DNA from: Thalassotalea_E sp964620605
Lineage (GTDB): Bacteria > Pseudomonadota > Gammaproteobacteria > Enterobacterales > Alteromonadaceae
Reading direction: 5' to 3'
Length of the DNA stretch: 18,712 bases
Assembly (NCBI GenBank): GCA_964620605.1
Contig: CAZUHQ010000067.1
Span: forward strand, 1-18,712
The stretch's first letter is position 1; each line of letters opens with the position of its first letter. Below the pieces are notes generated by a model, which was not told the DNA's origin, did not search any database, and was given only the letters and a program-made list of their open reading frames with translations. The position numbers were made by a program, and so were the translations under genes. Positions 8,127 through 14,988 of this stretch are shown here, piece after piece.

Positions 8127-9431
8127 CTAGCTTGGTAAGAAACATTCTGGCTCGGTTAACACGATTTGTATCGCACTGGTTAGCTGGCTGAGTTCGTCAG
8201 TTTTGATGATCAGCGGCGGCATAATATAAATCAGTTTGCCAAATGGTCGGATCCACACGCCAAGTTCGACAAAGCGTTTTTGAATATGGGCAACATTAAC
8301 GTTCTGTTTGGTTTCAACCACACCAATACTACCTAAAACTCTGGCATCAGCAACTTGTTCGAATTCATTAAGAGGTAACAACTCAGCTTGCAGCTGCTGT
8401 TCAATAGTTGAAATACGGCCTTGCCAGTCTTGTTCTAGTAATAACTTGATGCTGGCATTAGCCACCGCGCAGGCCATCGGGTTGCCCATATACGTAGGAC
8501 CATGCATAAAACAACTGGCTTCACCATCGCTGATGGTTTTGGCAATATGCTCGGTACATAAAGTGGCTGCCAGAGATAAATAACCACCGGTGAGCGTTTT
8601 GCCTAAACAGATAATGTCCGGGCTGATATTTGCCCACTGGCAGGCAAACAGTTTGCCGGTGCGTCCTAAACCGGTGGCAATTTCATCGGCGATAAACAGC
8701 ACCTCATATTTATCACACAGCTCACGCACAGCAGTTAAATAATTCGGATGATAAAAATTCATGCCGCCGGTGCCCTGGACAACAGGTTCAATAATAAAGG
8801 CGGCAAGCTCGTGATGATGCTTAGCAAAGAGACGTTCCAGCTCAGCCGTTTCACTGTCGTGCCACGGCTGATTGATTTTAATGCTTGGCGCCGGGGCAAA
8901 GACATTTTTCATTAACACTTGATCAAATATCTGATGCATGCCGGTGACCGGATCGCAAACCGACATCGCGGCAAAGGTATCGCCATGATAACCATTTCTG
9001 ACCGTTATTAATTTATGCTTTTGTGCGCGTTGCTGGCTTTGCCAATATTGCAACGCCATTTTTATCGCCACTTCCACCGCTACCGAACCGCTATCGGATA
9101 AAAAGATCCTATCCAATCCATCGGGGGTAATATCAATTAAGGTTTTAGCCAGTTCAATTGCCGGTTGGTGAGTAAGGCCGCCAAACATCACATGGGAAAA
9201 TTGCTGCATCTGTGTGGTTAATGCCTTATTTAATACCGGGTGGTTATAGCCATGAAGTACCGACCACCAGGAAGACATGCCATCAATTAATGACTCACCA
9301 CTGGCAAGATTAATATTGACCCCGTGCGCCGACTCAACCAGATAAGCGGGCAGTGGCTGACTCATTGAAGTATAAGGGTGCCAGATATGCTGACGATCAA
9401 AGGCTAAATTATCTGTGTGATTTTTATTCAT
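8127..9431 (-). CDS. bioA: Adenosylmethionine-8-amino-7-oxononanoate aminotransferase (DAPA synthase)
   Basis: This PLP enzyme converts KAPA to DAPA using S-adenosylmethionine as amino donor, the third step of the late biotin pathway. The frame is open to 9509, but homology to BioA begins at MNKNHTDNLAFDRQHIWHPY, so the ATG at 9431 is the likely start (434 residues). Using that start, visible residues are Tyr20, GMSSWW (51-56), SDSGSVAVEVA for PLP phosphate binding (112-122), NGYHGDT (146-152), ADEIATGLGRTG with Asp249, and the PLP lysine in CLGKTLTGG (Lys278). HGPTYMGNP and WIRPFGKLIY near the C-terminus are also typical. The upstream extension would run through the BirA-like operator and the bioB promoter, which argues against it. 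Confidence 0.96.
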   Translation of the reverse strand: MNKNHTDNLAFDRQHIWHPYTSMSQPLPAYLVESAHGVNINLASGESLIDGMSSWWSVLHGYNHPVLNKALTTQMQQFSHVMFGGLTHQPAIELAKTLIDITPDGLDRIFLSDSGSVAVEVAIKMALQYWQSQQRAQKHKLITVRNGYHGDTFAAMSVCDPVTGMHQIFDQVLMKNVFAPAPSIKINQPWHDSETAELERLFAKHHHELAAFIIEPVVQGTGGMNFYHPNYLTAVRELCDKYEVLFIADEIATGLGRTGKLFACQWANISPDIICLGKTLTGGYLSLAATLCTEHIAKTISDGEASCFMHGPTYMGNPMACAVANASIKLLLEQDWQGRISTIEQQLQAELLPLNEFEQVADARVLGSIGVVETKQNVNVAHIQKRFVELGVWIRPFGKLIYIMPPLIIKTDELSQLTSAIQIVLTEPECFLPS

Positions 9432-9464
9432 TTGTAAACTTAACAGCGAACAATTTGTTGACAA
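9432..9464. promoter_or_regulatory. BirA-type biotin operator between bioA and bioB
   Basis: TTGTAAAC at 9432-9439 and GTTGACAA at 9457-9464 form an inverted repeat (7 of 8 positions, 17-base spacer). This resembles the known gammaproteobacterial BirA site TTGTAAACC...GGTTTACAA in the same bioA/bioB position. BirA bound to biotinyl-5'-AMP would cover the bioB -35 box and the region just upstream of the bioA ATG and repress both arms. Base pattern and location are seen; the protein assignment rests on the known family; binding is inferred. Confidence 0.85.
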
Positions 9465-9485
9465 GATGGGATTTGCGCATAGACT
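9458..9485 (+). promoter_or_regulatory. Probable sigma-70 promoter of bioBFCD
   Basis: A perfect -35 box TTGACA at 9458-9463 is followed after 16 bases by TAGACT at 9480-9485 (4 of 6 matches to TATAAT). The -35 lies inside the right arm of the BirA-like operator, giving a direct mechanism for repression. The predicted start near 9492 gives a leader of roughly 95 bases before bioB. Confidence 0.6.
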
Positions 9486-9588
9486 ACCCGGTAAAATAGT
9501 CAGATGCAATTGCCTCAGCGTAAATCACTTAAGGAAAAATCTAAGTGTGCAGTAATAGCGCAATGCCAATCTCTTATTAGGTAGATAA

Positions 9589-9612
9589 ATGTCACAACTT
9601 ATGTCACAACTT
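9589..9612 (+). repeat. 12-bp tandem duplication of the bioB start region
   Basis: ATGTCACAACTT is present twice in direct succession (9589-9600 and 9601-9612), repeating the start codon and residues MSQL. The reading frame is kept, so the only effect is four extra residues and an alternative start. Confidence 0.95.
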
Positions 9613-10689
9613 AAGCAATCTTCAATTCAAGCAACTGAGCAAACAGCCGGTAACGTTCGTCATAACTGGACATTAGATGAAGTTAACGCACTGTTTGCCT
9701 TACCATTTAATGATTTAATGTTTCAGGCGCAAATCGTACATCGTCAGCATTTTAATGCCAATGAAGTTCAGGTCAGCACTTTATTATCGATTAAAACTGG
9801 TGCCTGCCCGGAAGATTGCAAGTATTGCTCGCAAAGTGCCCGTTATAAAACCGACATTGAAAAAGAACGGTTAATGGAAGTTGAAAAAGTGCTGGAGGCG
9901 GCAAAACGTGCCAAAGAGCAAGGCTCAACCCGTTTTTGTATGGGAGCTGCCTGGCGTAATCCGAAAGAGCGAGATATGCCATATGTCGTTGAAATGGTAA
10001 AAGGGGTGAAATCTCTAGGATTAGAAACCTGTATGACGCTTGGCATGTTATCGTCGGATCAGGCGAATGAACTACAGGAAGCCGGGCTTGATTATTACAA
10101 CCATAATCTTGATACTTCACCCGAGCATTATAATCAGATCATCACCACTCGTTCTTATCAGGACAGACTAGATACCTTAGATAATGTCCGTAGTGCAGGA
10201 ATGAAGGTCTGTAGTGGCGGAATCGTCGGTTTGGGAGAAAAAGCAACCGATAGAGCTTCACTATTAAAGCAACTAGCAAATTTAACGCCTCAACCGGAAA
10301 GTGTGCCGATTAACATGCTGGTAAAGATCGACGGCACGCCGTTAGCGAATGTTGAAGACTTGGATCATTTTGATTTTATCCGCTGTATCGCGGTGGCGCG
10401 TATTATGATGCCAAAAAGCCATGTCCGCTTATCTGCTGGTCGTGAAGCGATGAATGAGCAAATGCAGGCGATGTGCTTTTTAGCTGGGGCAAATTCGATT
10501 TTTTATGGCTGTAAATTATTAACGGCGGCGAACCCGGAAACTAATCAGGATATTCAATTATTTAAAAAGTTAGGGATTAACACAGAAACCGTTGCTAATG
10601 ATGTTGATGAAACTTTGGAAGCTCAGCAGCTACAAACCAAGGTTGTCGATCAGCAACACAGCGATCTGTTTTACAATGCCGCTAACTGA
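9589..10689 (+). CDS. bioB: Biotin synthase (radical SAM)
   Basis: This enzyme inserts sulfur into dethiobiotin to make biotin. The radical-SAM cluster motif is CPEDCKYC with Cys73, Cys77 and Cys80. The second [2Fe-2S] cluster ligands correspond to Cys117, Cys148, Cys208 and Arg280, a constant offset of 20 from the E. coli numbering. All catalytic ligands are present. The protein has 366 residues against 346 in E. coli, the extra length being an N-terminal tail. The first 8 codons are a perfect 12-bp tandem duplication carrying two in-frame ATGs (9589 and 9601). The AGG at 9579-9581 is spaced for the first. It is the first gene of bioBFCD, 11 bases before bioF. Confidence 0.98.
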   Translation: MSQLMSQLKQSSIQATEQTAGNVRHNWTLDEVNALFALPFNDLMFQAQIVHRQHFNANEVQVSTLLSIKTGACPEDCKYCSQSARYKTDIEKERLMEVEKVLEAAKRAKEQGSTRFCMGAAWRNPKERDMPYVVEMVKGVKSLGLETCMTLGMLSSDQANELQEAGLDYYNHNLDTSPEHYNQIITTRSYQDRLDTLDNVRSAGMKVCSGGIVGLGEKATDRASLLKQLANLTPQPESVPINMLVKIDGTPLANVEDLDHFDFIRCIAVARIMMPKSHVRLSAGREAMNEQMQAMCFLAGANSIFYGCKLLTAANPETNQDIQLFKKLGINTETVANDVDETLEAQQLQTKVVDQQHSDLFYNAAN

Positions 10690-10700
10690 TCGGTTAACAA

Positions 10701-11843
10701 ATGAGTTTTTCATTTATCGGCCAGCAATTAGCGCAGCAACAACAGCAATATTTATATCGCAAGCGCCAGCTGGTGGAGCAACAGGCTGGCCGCGAAATTA
10801 CCGTTGCCGGGAAAACTTACTTAAATTTTTCTTCTAATGATTATTTAGGGTTAAATCACCATCCGAAAATTAATCAAGCATTGCAACAGGGGGTTGATAA
10901 ATTCGGCGCTTGTTCTAGCGGTTCAAGTTTGATCACCGGCTTTCACTATGCTCATCAGGCGTTGGAAGCGACCATTTGCCAGTGGCTGAATAAGCCAAAA
11001 TGCCTATTATTTAACAGTGGTTTTTCCGCCAATAGCGGAGTATTAAAAGCGCTGGCAACAAAAGAAAGTTGTTTTTATTTAGATAAACTCGGTCATGCCT
11101 CATTAATTGATGGTGCGTTCGGCCTAAAAAATAAAGCAAAGCGTTTTTTGCATAACAACTATCAACAGCTGAACAGATTAATGTCACAGCAGGGCGCAGA
11201 TAATCAGCTGATCATCTCGGAAGGGGTGTTTAGTATGGATGGTGATCAGGCAGATATTGCCCAATTACGTAGCGTCGCAGACAATCACAGTGCCTGGCTT
11301 TATCTTGATGATGCCCACAGCATAGGGATTACCGGTGAGCAGGGTCAAGGCAGTGCATCTTATCGGTTACCGGTAGAAATTATTATGGCGACCTTTGGCA
11401 AGGCGATTGCCACCAGTGGTGCTTTTGTTGCCTGCGATAGTGAGTTGCATGAGTATTTGATCAATTTTTGTCGTGACTATATATATTCCACGGCGATGTC
11501 ACCGGCAATCGCCTGGGCGACAAAAGCGAGCATCGAACTTATCCAGCAGGAGCAATGGCGACGGGATAAAATTTCCGCGTTAAGCGAGTTATTTTCGTCT
11601 ACACTTAGCGGATCAGTAAAATTACTTCCTAGCACATCGTCAATTCATGCCATTGTTTTAGGAAGTGAACAAAGTGCGTTAGAAATTTCAGAAAAATTAA
11701 AATCACAAGGCATTTGGCTAACAGCGATACGTCCACCGACGGTTGCAAAAGGTACATCCAGGTTACGCGTTACTCTGTGTGCGAGCCACAATGATAATGA
11801 TATCAAATATTTAGCTGAATCTATTAACAAGGTTATCCATTAA
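10701..11843 (+). CDS. bioF: 8-amino-7-oxononanoate synthase (KAPA synthase)
   Basis: This PLP-dependent enzyme condenses pimeloyl-ACP (or -CoA) with L-alanine to give KAPA, the first step of biotin ring assembly. Its 380 residues are typical. Visible features are NFSSNDYLGL (42-51), GSSLITGFHYAHQALE (74-89), the cofactor-stacking histidine in KLGHASLIDG (His132), LYLDDAHSIGITG with Asp203 and His206, and the PLP lysine in TFGKAIATSGAF (Lys234). It starts 11 bases after bioB, and its stop codon shares one base with the bioC start, so translation of the three genes is probably coupled. Confidence 0.97.
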   Translation: MSFSFIGQQLAQQQQQYLYRKRQLVEQQAGREITVAGKTYLNFSSNDYLGLNHHPKINQALQQGVDKFGACSSGSSLITGFHYAHQALEATICQWLNKPKCLLFNSGFSANSGVLKALATKESCFYLDKLGHASLIDGAFGLKNKAKRFLHNNYQQLNRLMSQQGADNQLIISEGVFSMDGDQADIAQLRSVADNHSAWLYLDDAHSIGITGEQGQGSASYRLPVEIIMATFGKAIATSGAFVACDSELHEYLINFCRDYIYSTAMSPAIAWATKASIELIQQEQWRRDKISALSELFSSTLSGSVKLLPSTSSIHAIVLGSEQSALEISEKLKSQGIWLTAIRPPTVAKGTSRLRVTLCASHNDNDIKYLAESINKVIH

Positions 11844-12628
11844 TGCCAGATGTAAAAATGCGCTATCAAATAGCGAAGTCTTTCGGCTCTGCCAGCCAGT
11901 CTTATGATGTTTCAGCGCGTCTGCAACGTTTTAGCGGCAAACATTTAATGCCTTGGTTGCCTAATCGCAACGATCTGACAGTATTGGACTTAGGTTGCGG
12001 CACCGGCTTTTTTACCGAGATCTTGGCGCAGCGATTTGAGCAAGTGATCGGCTTGGATATTTCCACCAAAATGCTTAACTTTGCCAAAGAAAGTCGCAGC
12101 GATGAAATAGTCTGGCTAGAAGGCGATGCCTACAAGTTACCCTTTTTGGATAAGTCCATCGAACTGGTGTATTCCAACTTAATGATCCAGTGGTGTGATG
12201 AATTATCGGAGGTAGTTAATGAAGTCTTGCGGGTATTAAAGCCAGGTGGCCTGTTTATTTTCTCGACCTTAGTCGATGGCACGCTGTTTGAACTTAAATC
12301 TTCATGGGCGCAGGTTGATCAGGATAAGCATGTCATTGACTTTAAAACTGAACAACAGCTGGAAACAATACTTAACTCTGAGCGCAGCAAGCTCATTGAC
12401 CATAACAGTCAGGACATCATTTTAGAATATGAAAATGTCTTACATTTAGTGCGTGAATTAAAAGGGCTAGGTGCCAATAAAGTGCCGAACAAACGTGCAA
12501 AAGGCCTGGCGGGCAAAGATAAGTGGCAGAAGATGATGCACAGCTATCAGGATTTTCTAGAGCCCAGCGGTATTTATCCTGCAACTTATAAAGTCTATTC
12601 CGGCATACTGGTTAAACTCAATAATTAA
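11843..12628 (+). CDS. bioC: Malonyl-ACP O-methyltransferase
   Basis: This SAM-dependent methyltransferase caps malonyl-ACP so that the fatty acid machinery can build pimeloyl-ACP methyl ester. It has 261 residues. The class I SAM motif VLDLGCGTGFFTEILA lies at 47-62, followed by VIGLDIS (motif II acidic residue), LEGDAYKLPF and LVYSNLMIQWC, which is characteristic of BioC, and VLRVLKPGGLFIFSTL. The matching esterase (BioH or an analogue) that ends the methyl-ester phase is not in this window. The start ATG overlaps the bioF stop (TAATG). Confidence 0.95.
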   Translation: MPDVKMRYQIAKSFGSASQSYDVSARLQRFSGKHLMPWLPNRNDLTVLDLGCGTGFFTEILAQRFEQVIGLDISTKMLNFAKESRSDEIVWLEGDAYKLPFLDKSIELVYSNLMIQWCDELSEVVNEVLRVLKPGGLFIFSTLVDGTLFELKSSWAQVDQDKHVIDFKTEQQLETILNSERSKLIDHNSQDIILEYENVLHLVRELKGLGANKVPNKRAKGLAGKDKWQKMMHSYQDFLEPSGIYPATYKVYSGILVKLNN

Positions 12629-12662
12629 CAAAGTGTTAGTGATCAATTAGTGATAAAAAACA

Positions 12663-13328
12663 ATGAAAAAGATCTTTATTACCGCGACCGATACCGATGC
12701 CGGTAAAACTCATATCGCACAAAGCATTATCTTTGGCCTGACCGAGCAAAATAACAAAGTTGCCGCGTTTAAACCAATCTCCGCCGGCTGTGAATTGATC
12801 GATAATCAACTGATCAATAGTGACGCGCGTTTATTAGCCGAACAGGCAAATTGCGGCCAGAGTATTTCAGCAGTGAACCCAATTGCCTTTTTAGAGCCGA
12901 TTGCACCGCATATCGCCGCACAACAAAACTTACAAGCGATAGCAATGTCTGAGATTAATCAGCATTATCAAAATATTGTTAATTTACAGCCGGATATCAT
13001 TATCACTGAAGGTGCTGGCGGTTGGCGACTGCCACTGGGGAACGGCCAGTTTCTCTCGGATTTTGCCATCGCCTCAGAGCAAAGCGTGATTTTGATAGTT
13101 AATATGAAATTGGGTTGCTTAAATCACGCATTATTAACTTATCAGGCAATAAGTAATGATGGTTTGTCTTGCTTAGGCTGGATCGCCAATTGTCAGACGG
13201 AAATGCCATATCTTGAGCAAAATATTGCCGAGTTACAGCAGTTAATTAGTGAGCCTATGCTGGGCAAAGTGCAATTTGAGCCGGATATAAAAAAAGCAGC
13301 GAACATGCTGGATCTTACGCTGCTTTAA
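12663..13328 (+). CDS. bioD: Dethiobiotin synthetase
   Basis: This ATP-dependent carboxylase closes the ureido ring of DAPA to dethiobiotin. It has 221 residues. The P-loop is ATDTDAGKT (8-16, Lys15). Substrate-binding Lys37 lies in AAFKPISAG, and EGAGGW (116-121) is the conserved loop. It follows bioC after a 34-base gap with only a weak Shine-Dalgarno, so it is the least tightly coupled gene of the operon. Its last 12 codons overlap a hairpin that serves as terminator for the opposite strand. No separate terminator with a U-tract was seen for bioD itself. Confidence 0.96.
   Translation: MKKIFITATDTDAGKTHIAQSIIFGLTEQNNKVAAFKPISAGCELIDNQLINSDARLLAEQANCGQSISAVNPIAFLEPIAPHIAAQQNLQAIAMSEINQHYQNIVNLQPDIIITEGAGGWRLPLGNGQFLSDFAIASEQSVILIVNMKLGCLNHALLTYQAISNDGLSCLGWIANCQTEMPYLEQNIAELQQLISEPMLGKVQFEPDIKKAANMLDLTLL
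13288..13326 (-). terminator. Terminator of the hicB-pepE transcript, inside the bioD 3' end
   Basis: AAAGCAGCG (13293-13301) and CGCTGCTTT (13318-13326) form a perfect 9-bp stem with a 16-base loop. On the minus strand the stem runs into a T-rich tract (about seven T's including the stem end), 29 bases past the pepE stop. On the plus strand it is followed by A's, so it is directional. It lies within the bioD coding sequence (codons for KKAANML...). Confidence 0.75.
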
Positions 13329-13355
13329 AAAATAAACTGTTTTGCTATTATTTGT

Positions 13356-14081
13356 TTACAGCAAGTAATCCAATGAATCTTGAGTGGTTAGCCGTGTTTT
13401 TTGACCGTTGCTAAACACCACGGCATTGACTTCAATATTCTCTCCCATCACTAACTGCATATCATTATTGATAATTTTTAGCGCTGAACCTTCTTCAATG
13501 CCAATAATCTTAGTCTCAGGTTCAAGCACCATAAATTCCGCCAGTCGTTGCTCTCGGGTTTCACCGTTAAAACCTGGCGGTTGGTATTCAGTGTAATGAG
13601 GATTGAGCTGAAAATTTACTAAGTTTAATGCGTTAAAACTTGGCGGTTCAATTATCGGCATATCATTAGTGGTTTTGATGCTGAGTCCGGCAATGTTAGA
13701 GCCGGCACTCCAGCCAATGTACGGCATGCCCGCATTGACCTTGTTTTTAATTTCAGCTAATAAATTAAAATGATAAAGCCGCTCTAATAGTCGAAACGTA
13801 TTGCCGCCGCCAACAACTATCGCTTGTGCTTGCTCAATTGCTTGTTTGGGTTCATCAAACTCAGTAATAGAGGTAACTTTTATATTAATTGCCGAAAATG
13901 CTTGCGCTACTTTTTCCTTATAAGCTTGATAACTCAGTGTAACGCCTGCATAAGGAACGAATAGCACCTCACTTACATTAGCATCACAAAGTTGCTTGTT
14001 AATTAATGGCAGTGCATGGGCTAAATATTCAGTTTCTCCAACACGAGAACTGCTTAACAGTAATAAGTTTCTTTGCTTCAT
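13356..14081 (-). CDS. pepE: Dipeptidase E (alpha-aspartyl dipeptidase), peptidase family S51
   Basis: This cytoplasmic serine peptidase cleaves dipeptides with N-terminal aspartate. It has 241 residues against 229 in enterobacteria. Visible motifs are LLLSSSRVG at the N-terminus, VVGGGNTFRLLE (89-100), and the nucleophile elbow YIGWSAGSNIAG with Ser125. Asp140 and His162 (in NPHYTEYQ) lie at the same offset of 5 from the Salmonella catalytic residues, so the triad is complete. A good Shine-Dalgarno (AAGGAA) precedes the ATG. It follows the hicB-like gene by 23 bases on the same strand, so the two probably share a transcript that ends at the hairpin in bioD. Confidence 0.93.
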   Translation of the reverse strand: MKQRNLLLLSSSRVGETEYLAHALPLINKQLCDANVSEVLFVPYAGVTLSYQAYKEKVAQAFSAINIKVTSITEFDEPKQAIEQAQAIVVGGGNTFRLLERLYHFNLLAEIKNKVNAGMPYIGWSAGSNIAGLSIKTTNDMPIIEPPSFNALNLVNFQLNPHYTEYQPPGFNGETREQRLAEFMVLEPETKIIGIEEGSALKIINNDMQLVMGENIEVNAVVFSNGQKTRLTTQDSLDYLL

Positions 14082-14104
14082 TTAATTTGTTCCTTATTTA
14101 CTGG

Positions 14105-14509
14105 TTAACTTTTACTAGTTAATTGGGCGATACATGCCGAAGCGATAAAGCCGGAGCGCGTTTTATAATGTTCGGATTTATTGACCCGATCATCAATTTG
14201 CTTGATCAAGAGCTCAGGCAAAGTGACGTTGATTTTGTGGCTTTTTCCCAAATAAGGTGTGATATCAAAATCGACCAGCGCCCAAATCACATTCGGTTGC
14301 TCGGCAATTAAATTATCAATCATTGAAGCATGAGGGATAGCTTCGCCATATTCCGCCAATATTTGTAAATGTTCGGCAATCGCCTGCTTAACTGAGCTCA
14401 TGACAAACTCAATGCTATCACCTTTGATTTGACAACCGGGCAGGTCGGGAACACTAAGCTCATAGCCGCTATTGATTTTTGAGCGGGTAATTTTAACCGG
14501 GTATTTCAC
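14105..14509 (-). CDS. HicB-like antitoxin-family protein, no HicA partner seen
   Basis: The protein has the HicB layout. A degraded RNase-H-like N-terminal domain carries SGYELSVPDLPGCQIKGDS, the hallmark of the family, then EFVMSSVKQAIAEHLQILAEYGEAIP. A C-terminal ribbon-helix-helix-like segment follows (HKINVTLPELLIKQIDDRV...SGFIASACIAQL). The frame is open to 14587, but conservation starts at KYPVKI. A GTG at 14509 preceded by AAGGAA (14516-14521 complement) is the likely start, giving 134 residues. The N-terminal extension would be translated repeat sequence. HicB proteins normally neutralise the small HicA RNase and autorepress. I see no hicA-sized partner on either side, so this may be a solitary HicB acting as a DNA-binding regulator. 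It is followed by pepE. Confidence 0.8.
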   Translation of the reverse strand: MKYPVKITRSKINSGYELSVPDLPGCQIKGDSIEFVMSSVKQAIAEHLQILAEYGEAIPHASMIDNLIAEQPNVIWALVDFDITPYLGKSHKINVTLPELLIKQIDDRVNKSEHYKTRSGFIASACIAQLTSKS

Positions 14510-14538
14510 TAAAATTTCCTTGTTTTTATTTTTTCTTA

Positions 14539-14656
14539 TTATAACCCTGACAACCCCGACACTGCAACTATACAATAACTCCAGCAACTCTTAGTTCGAT
14601 CTCTCAATAACCCTAACAACTCTATAGATTGTTAAATCGATAACTCTTGTAACCCC
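14539..14656 (+). repeat. Array of four degenerate ~19-bp repeats at ~33-bp spacing
   Basis: Similar 19-base blocks start at 14539 (TTATAACCCTGACAACCCC), 14573 (CAATAACTCCAGCAACTCT), 14605 (CAATAACCCTAACAACTCT) and 14638 (CGATAACTCTTGTAACCCC). The starts are 34, 32 and 33 bases apart, and the 13-15 bases between blocks are not conserved. The array lies immediately upstream of the GTG start of the hicB-like gene. The pattern fits multiple phased binding sites for one DNA-binding protein, or a decayed tandem repeat. Confidence 0.6.
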
Positions 14657-14737
14657 ATTGTTAGTGTGAGTAGGTAGTCACTTATTAAATTGACAGCTAA
14701 ATTCGTGTAAAAGAAAAGTTAGCTTTGTATAGTTAAC

Positions 14738-14776
14738 CAATAACCCTAACAACAGCTTTTTGAGTTATTAGGGTTA
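14738..14776. repeat. Distal copy of the TAACCCTAACAAC repeat with facing inverted copy
   Basis: CAATAACCCTAACAAC at 14738-14753 is a perfect 16-base copy of 14605-14620. TAACCCTAA (14741-14749) faces TTAGGGTTA (14768-14776), giving a 9-bp inverted repeat with an 18-base spacer. The distance from the 14638 block is 100 bases, about three times the array spacing. Confidence 0.7.
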
Positions 14777-14894
14777 CAACTAACATTTAAACAAGCTGAT
14801 AGTGGTAACTTGTGTAAACTCACTGTTAAATAAAATGGTTGACCTTATTACCCCAATTTAACATATTGGTCATACCAGTTTAGAATGGCCAGGA

Positions 14895-14922
14895 TAAGCT
14901 ATTATTAATAAAACGCCGGTTA
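14895..14922 (+). promoter_or_regulatory. Possible sigma-28 (FliA) promoter of the chemoreceptor gene
   Basis: TAAGCTAT at 14895-14902, a 12-base spacer and GCCGGTTA at 14915-14922 resemble the flagellar sigma-28 pattern TAAAGTTT-N11-GCCGATAA. The -10 part matches at 6 of 8 positions and the -35 part at 5 of 8, and the spacer is one base long. Chemoreceptors are often FliA-dependent, which makes the site plausible but not proven. Confidence 0.3.
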
Positions 14923-14988
14923 TTCTTTTCGAAAGAGGCAATCTACAATTGCCGGTATTTAAACTGTTAGTGAATTAAAGAGAGTGTA

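Larger units (their letters stand above)
14510..14988 (+). other. Intergenic region between hicB-like gene and chemoreceptor gene
   Basis: No gene was seen. The left half holds degenerate TAACCCTAACAAC repeats and an inverted copy (annotated separately). The right half is AT-rich with a possible sigma-28 promoter near 14895-14922. AAAGAGAG just before 14989 serves as Shine-Dalgarno for the chemoreceptor. Confidence 0.6.

Noticed and set aside
9432..9509. 26-residue N-terminal extension of bioA starting at 9509
   Set aside because: It would place the BirA-like operator and bioB promoter inside the coding region and has no counterpart in BioA proteins. The ATG at 9431 fits the family start.
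14510..14587. 26-residue N-terminal extension of the hicB-like gene starting at 14587
   Set aside because: The extension is translated repeat DNA without similarity to HicB. A GTG at 14509 with AAGGAA at proper distance is a better start.
14605..14776. CRISPR array or telomere-like repeat
   Set aside because: The repeats are short and degenerate, the linkers are only 13-15 bases, and there are no cas genes. The AACCCTAA core is a coincidental likeness to telomere sequence.
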